NCBI GenBank assembly: GCA_024641005.1
Contig: JAHEDX010000014.1
Location: 3,964-64,154 of the forward strand
Source of the DNA: Acidimicrobiaceae bacterium
Lineage (GTDB): Bacteria; Actinomycetota; Acidimicrobiia; Acidimicrobiales; Ilumatobacteraceae
DNA length: 60,191 bases
Direction: 5' to 3'
Part shown: positions 1-8,058 of the stretch, piece by piece
How positions within the stretch are numbered: position 1 is the first letter of the stretch
Layout of the letters: each line of letters starts with the position of its first letter
The notes under the pieces: generated by a model
The model's input: the letters and a program-made list of their open reading frames with translations, nothing else
What the model was told of the DNA's origin: nothing
Database searches by the model: none
Made by a program: the position numbers and the translations under genes

Positions 1-2247
1 GAGGACCCCGATCTGCTCACCGTGGGTGGGAAATACGTGGACGATCTCGCTCCCGTCGACGCGCTGCACGCCGTCTTCGTACGTTCCGAAATGGCTCACG
101 CCGACATCGTCGGGCTCGACGTGTCCGGGGCGGCGACCGCCGACGGAGTGATCGGCGTGTTCACCGCTGCCGACCTGGGGCTGTCCGCGTCGCCGCCGTC
201 GATGGGCATGCTCAATCAAGACATGCGGCGCACGCGGTTGGCATCCGATCGTGTCCGATACGTTGGCGAGCCGATCGCCGTGGTCGTCGCGACATCATTG
301 ACGGCAGGTGTCGACGCCGCCGGACTCGTCGTTGTCGACTACGTGCCGCTGCCCGCAGTCGTCTCCCCGCTCGAGTCTCTCGCGGGCGACGTGTTGTTGT
401 TCCCCGATGCGGGTACGAATATCGCGTTCCAGGTGCCGCCGTCATCGGGCGACGACTTCTTCGACGGTTGCGAAGTCACCACCGACCTGGTCTTCCGTAA
501 CCAGCGAATGGCACCATGCCCGCTCGAGCCCCGCGCCGCTGTTGCCCGATGGGATGACGATGGCCGAGGTGGCCAACGGCTCACCCAATGGGCGACCACT
601 CAGGGTGCGCACGGCACTCGAGACACCCTGGCAGCGGCGACCGGCGTCGATCCTGGTCGTGTTCGTGTGATCTGTCCCGACGTCGGTGGCGGGTTCGGGG
701 CCAAGAACGGCGGCTACCCGGAGGATGTGGTGGTCGCGCTGCTGGCCCGCAGGCTGGCGCGTCCCGTGCGTTGGGCAGAGACACGCACCGAGAGCATGCT
801 CGGGCTGGTGCACGGCCGAGGCTGTGACTTCGCTGCAACGATCGGTGGAAATCGTGACGGTCGGGTCACGGCGTACCGTGTGCAGGCGCTGCAAGACGGC
901 GGCGCCTATCCCGAGGTCGGCTCGGTGTTGCCGTTCATCAGCCGGATCATGGCTTCGGGCGTCTACGACATCGCCAACGTCGATTACCACTCGACGTCGG
1001 TCGTCACGAACAAGGTGCCCGTCGGCGCATACCGAGGGGCCGGGCGACCCGAGGCGGCGGCAGCGATCGAGCGCATGATGGATGCGTTCGCGGCCGAGAT
1101 CGGGATGGATCCCGTCGAGGTGCGGCGCTGCAACTTCATCCGGCCGGAGGCGTTCCCGTTCAACTCGCCGACCGGCGCCCAGATGGACACGGGGGAGTAC
1201 GACCGGGCGATCACAGCGGTCATAGAGGCCGCCGACTATCCAGCGCTACGAGCGGAGCAATCGCGGCGGCGGGCCACCGACGACGAGCCGTGGCTCGGGC
1301 TGGGCTGGTCGACCTATGTCGAGATCGCGAACCCGATGGCGAACTCCGAGTTCGGCAGTATCGAGGTGCGGACCGATGGTTCAGCACTGGTGTTGACCGG
1401 ATCGTCATCACACGGCCAGGGACACCACACGGCGTTCGCCCAGGTCGCGAGCGACATCACCGGGATCCCGTTCGCCCGGATCGAGGTACGCCATGGCGAC
1501 ACCGACGAGGTGGCCCGTGGCGGCGGCACCGGTGGGTCGAAGTCGCTGCAGGCCGGTGGAAGCGCGGTGTGGGAGGCGAGTGAAACCGTGGTCGAACGGG
1601 CCAAGGAGATCGCCGCCGAGATCCTCGAGGCCAGCCCGGCCGACGTCGTGCTCGACGCAGCGTCTGGCCTGTTCTCGGTCGCTGGGACGCCGGTGGTGTC
1701 CACCGATTGGGCTGCGATCGCATCCCGATTCCGCGACGAGCGGGGCGAACCGTTGAGGGCCGAGGCCGATTTCCAGCCGCCGGGAGCGACGTTCCCGTTC
1801 GGTGCGCACCTGTCGGTGGTCGAAGTCGACCGAGACACCGGTCAGGTCACGATTCTGCGTCATCTCGCGTGTGACGACGCCGGCACGATGGTGAATCCTC
1901 TCCTGGTCGAGGGCCAAGTGCACGGCGGGGTGGCGTCTGGGATCGCCCAGGCGCTGATGGAGGAGTTCATCTACGACTCCGACGGCAATCCGCTCACGGC
2001 GACGTTCATGGACTACGGCATCATCTCGGCGGCCGAGCTCCCGAGTTTCGAGCGGATCCCACAGGAGACACCCACGCCGCGTAATCCGCTGGGAGCCAAA
2101 GGCATCGGGGAATCCGGAACCATCGGCGCCACCCCGGCTGTCCAGAATGCGGTCGTCGACGCGCTCGCACACCTCGGCGTTCGGCACGTCGACATGCCCA
2201 CCACGCCTGAACGCGTGTGGCGATCGATCAGCCGGCATCAGGCCTGA
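1..2247 (+). CDS. Xanthine dehydrogenase/CO dehydrogenase family, molybdopterin-binding large subunit (5' truncated)
   Basis: Large subunit of a molybdenum hydroxylase, which carries the Mo-cytosine dinucleotide cofactor and oxidises a carbon substrate (CO, aldehyde or N-heterocycle). The frame is open from base 1 and the typical N-terminal stretch EDPDLLTVGGKYVDDL begins before the first in-frame GTG at 22, so the true start lies upstream of the window. The signature AYRGAGR (codons 343-349 from base 1) is that of form II CoxL-like enzymes, not the AYxCSFR of true form I CO dehydrogenase. The active-site glutamate motif GAKGIGESG is present near the C-terminus. The partner FAD (CoxM) and 2Fe-2S (CoxS) subunits are not in the window and may lie upstream. 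The substrate cannot be read from sequence. Confidence 0.9.
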   Translation, partial: EDPDLLTVGGKYVDDLAPVDALHAVFVRSEMAHADIVGLDVSGAATADGVIGVFTAADLGLSASPPSMGMLNQDMRRTRLASDRVRYVGEPIAVVVATSLTAGVDAAGLVVVDYVPLPAVVSPLESLAGDVLLFPDAGTNIAFQVPPSSGDDFFDGCEVTTDLVFRNQRMAPCPLEPRAAVARWDDDGRGGQRLTQWATTQGAHGTRDTLAAATGVDPGRVRVICPDVGGGFGAKNGGYPEDVVVALLARRLARPVRWAETRTESMLGLVHGRGCDFAATIGGNRDGRVTAYRVQALQDGGAYPEVGSVLPFISRIMASGVYDIANVDYHSTSVVTNKVPVGAYRGAGRPEAAAAIERMMDAFAAEIGMDPVEVRRCNFIRPEAFPFNSPTGAQMDTGEYDRAITAVIEAADYPALRAEQSRRRATDDEPWLGLGWSTYVEIANPMANSEFGSIEVRTDGSALVLTGSSSHGQGHHTAFAQVASDITGIPFARIEVRHGDTDEVARGGGTGGSKSLQAGGSAVWEASETVVERAKEIAAEILEASPADVVLDAASGLFSVAGTPVVSTDWAAIASRFRDERGEPLRAEADFQPPGATFPFGAHLSVVEVDRDTGQVTILRHLACDDAGTMVNPLLVEGQVHGGVASGIAQALMEEFIYDSDGNPLTATFMDYGIISAAELPSFERIPQETPTPRNPLGAKGIGESGTIGATPAVQNAVVDALAHLGVRHVDMPTTPERVWRSISRHQA

Positions 2248-2375
2248 ACGAACGTCACTGTCCCGCTTCGGTCGAGCACCAACCGAAGCGGCCGAGCGAC
2301 AGGCGGTGGATCGTGTCGTGGGCCGGATGCCGATCGTCCGCGATTCGGCCTCGCCGACGAGACAGGATCTCATCC

Positions 2376-3488
2376 ATGGAGATTCGCGCCCTGCGTTGGA
2401 ACGGTACCGGCCATCCGGAGGTCGTCGAGCCCGCCGAGGCGGCTCTCGCCACGAGCGGGTGGGCTTGGATCGACATCACCATCGGATCCGGCGAGGACGA
2501 GAACGCGATCAGATTGGAGGGCCTCCAACTCGACCCGATCGCGGTGCACGACGCGATTCACGACTCGGATCTTCCCAAGGTCGATGACTTCGTGGACCAG
2601 ATGCTGATCGTCATGCACGGTCTGCGTGACGACAGGGTCGAAACCTACGAAGTCGACTGCTTCGTGATGCCCAACGTGCTGGTCACCTTCCACGCACCTC
2701 TGGCGCCGGCCATCGACAGCTTGTGGCACGCAGTGCAACAACACTCCGAGTTGGCGGTTGGCGGATGCGGCGACCTCGCAGCCCGCCTCGCCGATGGGGT
2801 GACCCGTCGGCTGCTCGCCGTCGTCGACGCGTTCGATGCCCGAACCGACGGACTGATCGCTCAGGCGCTCATTGCGGATCCGAACCTGTTGGCCGACGTC
2901 ACCGCCGTCAGAGCCGACCTGTCGAAGGTGCGCCGCGTGGTGACGCCCCAACGGGAGGCGCTCGACCTGCTGCGGTCGACCGAGTCGCCGTTGATCACCG
3001 ACTCGGCTCGCCGCCGGTTCTCGGACGTCTTCGATGTGGCGTCCCGCGCTGCGACCGGTCTCGACGCCGCTCGCGCCGCCCTGGCGGAGACGCTCGATGC
3101 GTACCGTGGGGCCGAGGCCCGTCAGGCGACCGAGGTCACCAAGGTGCTCACCGTCTACGCGGCGGTGATGCTGCCGCTGTCGCTGATCGCCGGGTTCTTC
3201 GGCATGAATCACACGAACATTCCCACGCTCAACACTCGTTGGGGTTGGTTGATCGTGGCCGCAATCATGCTCGCCGTCGCCGCGGTGTCGATCGGTGTGT
3301 TCGTTTCTGAGGGCTGGGTTCGCCGGCCGTCAGGTCGTCGCGCCGGTGCCAGCCTGGGCCGCGGGCTGCTGGAGGCGGCCAGAACGCCGGCGCAGGTCGC
3401 CGGTGCCGTGTTCGAGATCTCGTCGATGCCGTTGCGAACGGCGATCGTGCGGCGCACCCGCACCGACGGTCACACGGGCGATCCGTGA
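2376..3488 (+). CDS. CorA-family divalent metal ion transporter
   Basis: Predicted inner-membrane Mg2+/Co2+ channel of 370 aa. It has a long cytoplasmic N-terminal domain rich in helices, then two C-terminal membrane segments, with the family signature GMN at the end of the first (FFGMNHTNIPTL). The start ATG at 2376 gives the usual CorA N-terminus. The hexamer CAGGAT ends 7 nt upstream and fits a leaderless promoter. Unusually, about 60 residues follow the second membrane segment, Arg- and Ala-rich, where most CorA proteins end within about ten residues. The upstream molybdenum hydroxylase is probably unrelated. CorA membership is secure; the ion and the direction of transport are inferred from the family. 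Confidence 0.9.
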   Translation: MEIRALRWNGTGHPEVVEPAEAALATSGWAWIDITIGSGEDENAIRLEGLQLDPIAVHDAIHDSDLPKVDDFVDQMLIVMHGLRDDRVETYEVDCFVMPNVLVTFHAPLAPAIDSLWHAVQQHSELAVGGCGDLAARLADGVTRRLLAVVDAFDARTDGLIAQALIADPNLLADVTAVRADLSKVRRVVTPQREALDLLRSTESPLITDSARRRFSDVFDVASRAATGLDAARAALAETLDAYRGAEARQATEVTKVLTVYAAVMLPLSLIAGFFGMNHTNIPTLNTRWGWLIVAAIMLAVAAVSIGVFVSEGWVRRPSGRRAGASLGRGLLEAARTPAQVAGAVFEISSMPLRTAIVRRTRTDGHTGDP

Positions 3489-3516
3489 GCAGGCGCTCGT
3501 TTGCAGCAGGCCGGCC

Positions 3517-4362
3517 TCAGAGACCGTCGCTGAGAGGCCAGAGATCCGGGAATTCCGCCGGCCGATGTTCCGCCTTGGCGGTGAATGCCTCGCTCATGTC
3601 GTCGGTGTCGAACATGGCGGCATTCCAGTTGGCGACGTATTCGAGCCCGTCGGCCACGGAGTGATCGCGGGTGTAGTGCATCGTCTGCTTGGTGCCCCAC
3701 ACCGCTATGGGGCTCTTGGCGGCGATCTCGGCGGCGATGTCCATCACACAGTTCAGCATGACGTCGTGATCGGGGAACACGGCATTCACGAACCCGGCCG
3801 CATGCGCCTCCTCGGCCGACCATCGCCGACCCGTGTAGGCGAGTTCGCGAACGATGCCTTCGGGAACGAGTTTGGGCATCCGCTGCAACGTGCCGACGTC
3901 GGCAGTCATGCCGATGTTGATCTCTGCGATCGAGAAGAACGCCGATTCGTCCGCGTAGCGCATGTCGGCGGCCGAGACGAGATCCATACCTCCACCGACA
4001 CACGCCCCCTGGATCGCGCACACCACCGGCATGCGAGCTCGTTCGAGCGCCGTGAACGTGTCCTGCAGCTTGAGTGCGGTACTGCGGAAGCGTTCGTTGC
4101 GCCGGCTGCGGTGACCGCTGGTCGTCGCCGGGCCGATCGACTCGTCGGTGGCGAACACCTCGAGGTCCATCCCCGAGCAGAAGTGCTTGCCGATGCTCGA
4201 CAACACGACGGCCCGGACAGAACCGGATCGGGACCATTCATCGACGATCTCGGGCAGTTCCCGCCAGAAGGCAGCGACCATCGAGTTGCTCTTCTCGGGA
4301 CGGTTCATCCGGATGTGGCCCACCCTGTCGACGATCTCGACATCGAAACATTCGTATCCCAT
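3517..4362 (-). CDS. Crotonase-family protein, delta(3,5)-delta(2,4)-dienoyl-CoA isomerase-like
   Basis: A 281-aa crotonase-fold enzyme, probably acting in beta-oxidation of unsaturated acyl-CoAs. The oxyanion-hole loops are HFCSGMDL and GACVGGGMDL. The run AEINIGMTADVGTLQR keeps the acidic residues that mark peroxisomal-type dienoyl-CoA isomerase ECH1 (Asp in GGGMDL, Glu in AEINIG, Asp in ADVGTLQR), so isomerase is more likely than hydratase. The ATG at 4362 was chosen because a strong Shine-Dalgarno GAGGAGGT lies just upstream; an open frame continues to 4830 but has no family similarity. It is convergent with the corA-like gene and downstream of the alpha-glucosidase on the same strand. 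Confidence 0.88.
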   Translation of the reverse strand: MGYECFDVEIVDRVGHIRMNRPEKSNSMVAAFWRELPEIVDEWSRSGSVRAVVLSSIGKHFCSGMDLEVFATDESIGPATTSGHRSRRNERFRSTALKLQDTFTALERARMPVVCAIQGACVGGGMDLVSAADMRYADESAFFSIAEINIGMTADVGTLQRMPKLVPEGIVRELAYTGRRWSAEEAHAAGFVNAVFPDHDVMLNCVMDIAAEIAAKSPIAVWGTKQTMHYTRDHSVADGLEYVANWNAAMFDTDDMSEAFTAKAEHRPAEFPDLWPLSDGL

Positions 4363-4457
4363 CCGTGTACCTCCTCGCTCGGGTCGCTCGAAAAGCATCG
4401 CGCGCTGCGTGGCCGACGTCGAAGTCGATCGGCCGTGCGTGGCCGTCGCGGTCCGGT

Positions 4458-6113
4458 TCAGGCCGGTAGCACCCAGGCACAGGCATCGCCCGGCAGGCCG
4501 TGCCCGACATCGGTGCTCGAGACGATCACACGGCCCTCGGGCAGGTCGATCGTTGCCCCGCCGTAGTTGAGGATGCAGATCGCGCCGCTGCCGCGGCGGA
4601 ATGCCAGCACCTCGTCCCCGAGGTCGAGCCATTCGAACGACTCGTCGCCGACCATGTGGAGGGCTCGAGCGGCCAGGGCCGTTCGGTACATCTCGAGTGT
4701 CGAACCGGGCACGCCGGTTTGTGCGTCGACGGACAGGTCCCCGAACGAGTCGGGTTGGGGCAGCCACGGCTCGGCGTCTCCGAAGCCGAACGACGGGCCG
4801 TCGGTCGACCAGGGGAGCGGCACCCGGCAACCGTCGCGCCCTTTTTGCTCATGGTGCGAGTCCTCCCAGACCGGGTCGTCGAGCACTTCGGGTGGCAGGT
4901 CCCACACCTCCGGCAAGCCGAGTTCCTCACCCTGGTAGAGATACGCCGAACCCGGCAGCGCCATCATGAGCAGCGAAGCCGCTCGGCCCCGTCGCAGACC
5001 GAGGTCGGGGTCGAGCGCGCTGGCTGGACCGGTGAGCGGCCAGGTTCGCCAGTTGGTGTCTGCAAGCAGGCCGTACCGCGTCGTGTGCCGCATGACGTCG
5101 TGGTTCGACAGCGTCCACGTCGGGGTCGAACCGACCGCTCGCGCTGCGCCGATCGCGCGATCGATCGCCGCGATCGCTGCGTCGCGGCCCCAGGGAGTTA
5201 CGAGGAAGTCGAAGCTGAACGACTGGTGATACTCGTCGGGTCGCAGGTACAGCGGCAGGTTGGTCGCGTTGACCCAGGCCTCGGCGACCATCATGACGTC
5301 GCTGCCGCTCTCGTCGAGCACGCGGCGCCAACGCCGATTGATCTCGTGGACACCGTCGCGATCCCAATGCGGGTGGTCGGTGGCCTGGCTGCTCTCGAGC
5401 AGTTCCTCGGTGATCTCGACATCGGGGAACGCCGGGTCTTTCACCATGCCGTGTGAGACATCGATTCGGAACCCGTCGACACCGCGTGCGAGCCAGAAGC
5501 GAAAGATGTCGTCGAACTCGGCACGGACCTCTTCGTTCTCCCAGTTCAGGTCGGGCTGGGTGTGGTCGAAGAGGTGCAGGTACCACTCGCCATCGGCAAC
5601 TCGCTTCCACGCAGAGCCCCCGAACACCGAGGTCCAGTTGTTCGGCGGCAGATCTCCGTCAAGGCCTTTGCCCGAACGGAAGATGTATCGCGCTCGCTCG
5701 CGCGAACCGGGATCGGCGGCGAGCGCAGCCTCGAACCAGGGATGTTCGCTCGACGTGTGGTTCGGGACGAGATCGATGATCACCCGGATGCCGAGTCGGT
5801 GGGCATCGGCGATGAGCATTTCGGCGTCGGCGAGGGTGCCGAACCGGGGATGGATGTCCCGGTAGTCGGCGACGTCGTACCCGCCGTCGTTCAGCGGCGA
5901 CGGGTACCACGGGCAGACCCAGATCGCGTCGACACCGAGCTGCTGCAGGTACGGGAGCCGCGACCGGATGCCCTCGACATCGCCGGTCCCGTCGCCGTTC
6001 GCGTCGGCGAATGAGCGGGGATACACCTGGTACACGACCCCGTGGCGCCACCAGGACGTCTGATCGTTCGGGTCGTGGTCGGGGGAGGCACGGTTCACCG
6101 TCGGCTCGGGCAC
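4458..6113 (-). CDS. GH13 alpha-glucosidase / oligo-1,6-glucosidase-like enzyme
   Basis: A cytoplasmic alpha-amylase-superfamily glycosidase of 551 aa that hydrolyses or transfers alpha-glucosyl units from maltose-, isomaltose- or sucrose-type sugars. The (beta/alpha)8 barrel starts with WWRHGVVYQVYPRSF. Conserved regions are DLVPNHTS, the nucleophile in GFRIDVSH, the acid/base Glu in VAEAWV and the transition-state Asp in LSNHDVMRH, followed by a C-terminal beta domain. No signal peptide is visible. The GTG at 6113 was chosen over an upstream TTG at 6128 because a CATACT -10 box ends 6 nt before it and the region up to 6128 overlaps that box. No transporter or regulator gene for the sugar is nearby. 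The exact substrate is uncertain. Confidence 0.9.
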   Translation of the reverse strand: MPEPTVNRASPDHDPNDQTSWWRHGVVYQVYPRSFADANGDGTGDVEGIRSRLPYLQQLGVDAIWVCPWYPSPLNDGGYDVADYRDIHPRFGTLADAEMLIADAHRLGIRVIIDLVPNHTSSEHPWFEAALAADPGSRERARYIFRSGKGLDGDLPPNNWTSVFGGSAWKRVADGEWYLHLFDHTQPDLNWENEEVRAEFDDIFRFWLARGVDGFRIDVSHGMVKDPAFPDVEITEELLESSQATDHPHWDRDGVHEINRRWRRVLDESGSDVMMVAEAWVNATNLPLYLRPDEYHQSFSFDFLVTPWGRDAAIAAIDRAIGAARAVGSTPTWTLSNHDVMRHTTRYGLLADTNWRTWPLTGPASALDPDLGLRRGRAASLLMMALPGSAYLYQGEELGLPEVWDLPPEVLDDPVWEDSHHEQKGRDGCRVPLPWSTDGPSFGFGDAEPWLPQPDSFGDLSVDAQTGVPGSTLEMYRTALAARALHMVGDESFEWLDLGDEVLAFRRGSGAICILNYGGATIDLPEGRVIVSSTDVGHGLPGDACAWVLPA

Positions 6114-6119
6114 GCGACC

Positions 6120-6149
6120 AGTATGCAAGCGTTTCCAGCGCGATGCCAG
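6120..6149 (-). promoter_or_regulatory. Predicted promoter of the alpha-glucosidase gene
   Basis: On the minus strand, CTGGCA (6149-6144) and CATACT (6125-6120) are separated by 18 nt, the same -10 hexamer and spacing as at the mraZ promoter. The -10 box ends 6 nt before the GTG start, so the transcript would begin at or next to the start codon (leaderless). Start site and activity are inferred. Confidence 0.5.
6124..6137. promoter_or_regulatory. LacI-family operator (cre-like palindrome)
   Basis: The 14-bp sequence TGCAAGCGTTTCCA fits the LacI/GalR-family operator pattern TGnAAnCGnTTnCA with the central CG, and is symmetric at 10 of 14 positions. It covers the -10/-35 spacer and the edge of the -10 box of the alpha-glucosidase promoter, a classical repression position. 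A maltose- or glucoside-responsive LacI-type repressor (AglR/MalR-like) encoded elsewhere is the likely ligand; no such gene is in the window. Confidence 0.6.
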
Positions 6150-6189
6150 CCCGGGTGGGCCGTTCGAATCGTGCGACTTGAAACGGGAC

Positions 6190-7707
6190 TCAGCCGATCG
6201 AGCTGTCCCGATCTGCCCAGTGCGGAGCGCGCAACTCGCGCTTCAACACCTTGCCGGGCCCCGACTTGGGTAGGGGCTCGGCGGAGAATGCCACTGAACG
6301 CGGTGCTTTGTAGCCGGCGATCAACGAGCGGCAATGGTCGATCAGCGCCACCTCGTCGACGGCGGCACCCGGCCGGAGGACCACGACGGCATGCACGGCC
6401 TCGCCCCATCGCTCGCTGGGGATTCCGAACACCGTCGCTTCGAGCACGGCCGGGTGGGTGTAGAGGGCATCCTCGACCTCGGTGCAATAGATGTTCTCGC
6501 CACCCGAGATGATCATGTCCTTCGACCGGTCGAGCAGGAACAGGTAGCCCTCGTCGTCGAGGCGACCCACGTCGCCCGACCAGTACCAACCGTCGCGAAG
6601 CGCCGCCTCGGTCTGTTCGGGCTTGTTCCAATAGCCGGCCATCACGTTCGCGCCGCGAATGGTGACCTCGCCCGGTTGGCCGGCCGGCAGCGCCCGGCCA
6701 GAGGGGTCCCGGATGACGATTTCACAGCCGATGACGGGCTGGCCTGCCGACTTCTCGCGGTCGGTTCCGAGCAGTGCAACCTCGTCGACGAGCCCACTGA
6801 TGATCGGGGATGTCTCGGTGGCGCCGTACAGATGCAGGAACTGGGTACCGGGGAACGCCTCGACGCCGCGTCTCACGACCTCCATCGCGATCGGCGAGCC
6901 ACCATGGGCGTAGACCTGGAACGTCGACACGTCGCGCGGCCGCGCGAGCTGTTCCTCGACGGTGGCGGCCACCATCGTGGGGACACCCAGGGTCTGAGTG
7001 ATCCGTTCGGTCTCGATGAGATCGAGCATCGTGCCGGCGTCGAAGGCGGGCAGGATGACCTGTGTCGCTCCGACGAAGATCGACTGCAACACACTGACCG
7101 ACCCCGCCGCGTGGAACATCGGAGCGACGATCAGATACCGGTCGGCTCCGGTCATCGGCTGCGTGACCTGCATGTTCCAGGCGTTCGCGACCAGGTTGCG
7201 GTGCGTGAGCATGACACCCTTGCTGACCCCGGTCGTGCCGCCCGTGTAGAACAACCCGGCGAGGTCGTCCTCGTGCACGGCCCGATCGTCGAAGTCGATC
7301 TCGTCGGCGCCGTCGAGCACAGCGTCGTACTCGCCCAGATCGATGCGAACGACGCGGTCGACCAGATCGGCGAGCCCACCGGGATCGCGATCGCAGAACA
7401 GCACGCGCGCGCCCGAATCCTGCAGCGCGTAGGCCAGTTCGGGTTCGGCCCATCGGAAGTTCAGCGGCACCTGCACCCAGCCGCCCATCGAGATCCCGCA
7501 GTAGAGCTCGGTGAACGGGATCGAGTTGAACGACAACACGGCGACGCGCCCGCCCGGTTCGACCCCGAGCCCTCGGAGGTAGCCGTTCAGACGTCGGAGC
7601 CGGCTGCCGAAGTCGCGGTAGGTGAGGCGTTGGTCTCCGCACACCAGTGCCTCGTGGTCGGGAGCGATTGCGGTGGCCCGTCTGATCGAGTGAACAAAAG
7701 TCTGCAC
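6190..7707 (-). CDS. AMP-dependent acyl-CoA synthetase (FadD-like)
   Basis: A 505-aa adenylate-forming ligase that activates a carboxylic acid to acyl-AMP and then acyl-CoA. The P-loop is FYTGGTTGVSKG, the adenine motif is HLYGATETSP, the hinge region is SGDVGRLDDEGYLF, followed by SKDMIISGGENIYCTEVE, and the catalytic C-terminal lysine lies in LPKSGPGKVLKREL. The GTG at 7707 gives an N-terminus (VQTFVHSIRRATAIAPDHEAL) typical of the family; the preceding GGAGA could be a Shine-Dalgarno but its spacing is tight. The gene is divergent from the small membrane protein at 7771. Acyl chain preference cannot be read; several acyl-CoA enzymes in the window suggest fatty acid or steroid side-chain catabolism. 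Confidence 0.88.
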   Translation of the reverse strand: MQTFVHSIRRATAIAPDHEALVCGDQRLTYRDFGSRLRRLNGYLRGLGVEPGGRVAVLSFNSIPFTELYCGISMGGWVQVPLNFRWAEPELAYALQDSGARVLFCDRDPGGLADLVDRVVRIDLGEYDAVLDGADEIDFDDRAVHEDDLAGLFYTGGTTGVSKGVMLTHRNLVANAWNMQVTQPMTGADRYLIVAPMFHAAGSVSVLQSIFVGATQVILPAFDAGTMLDLIETERITQTLGVPTMVAATVEEQLARPRDVSTFQVYAHGGSPIAMEVVRRGVEAFPGTQFLHLYGATETSPIISGLVDEVALLGTDREKSAGQPVIGCEIVIRDPSGRALPAGQPGEVTIRGANVMAGYWNKPEQTEAALRDGWYWSGDVGRLDDEGYLFLLDRSKDMIISGGENIYCTEVEDALYTHPAVLEATVFGIPSERWGEAVHAVVVLRPGAAVDEVALIDHCRSLIAGYKAPRSVAFSAEPLPKSGPGKVLKRELRAPHWADRDSSIG

Positions 7708-7770
7708 GTCTCCATGTTCGCATTTCTGGCTCTGACAGCGATGATCCGGTCGGGCTACTGTTGCGTTGCG

Positions 7771-8031
7771 ATGGCGAAACAAGCGACACCGAAGCGGGGG
7801 GTCACTCCTCCCAAGGGACGACCGACCCGGTCACGATCGGGCGTGTATCGCAACAAGCGAGTGTTCGGCCCGGTCGCGCAGTGGATCGGCGTGGTGGTCT
7901 TGCTGCTCATGTTGTTCGTGGTGTTGATCATCGCCACCGGTGGTGGTGACTTCAATCCGTTCAACAACGACGGTTCACAGACCGGTGGGGCGGGGTACAC
8001 ATCGCTGACGGCGATCGCGCCGGTGAGCTGA
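7771..8031 (+). CDS. Small single-pass membrane protein of unknown function
   Basis: An 86-aa protein with a basic, Pro/Arg/Lys-rich N-terminus of about 35 residues, one hydrophobic segment (roughly residues 38-57, with runs VVVLLLMLFVVLIIA), and a short Gly/Asn-rich C-terminus expected outside the cell. I do not recognise a family. Charge distribution predicts an inside N-terminus. The ATG at 7771 follows the hexamer TACTGT at 7756-7761 with a 9-nt gap and no Shine-Dalgarno, as in the leaderless genes of this window. An open frame runs far upstream but is antisense to the acyl-CoA synthetase and was not used. It converges with the lipoprotein gene downstream. Confidence 0.6.
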   Translation: MAKQATPKRGVTPPKGRPTRSRSGVYRNKRVFGPVAQWIGVVVLLLMLFVVLIIATGGGDFNPFNNDGSQTGGAGYTSLTAIAPVS

Positions 8032-8058
8032 GAGAGCAACCCCGGGCGCTGTACTCGT

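Noticed and set aside
1408..2373. A 321-codon minus-strand frame over the CoxL-like gene end
   Set aside because: Shadow of a conserved plus-strand gene; no motif and no ribosome-binding site.
3517..4362. Crotonase as MenB (naphthoate synthase), to complete the menaquinone set
   Set aside because: It lacks MenB features, keeps the dienoyl-CoA isomerase acidic triad and is 12 kb from the men genes.
6334..7770. Upstream extension of the small membrane protein frame
   Set aside because: This part is antisense to the acyl-CoA synthetase; the credible protein starts at ATG 7771.
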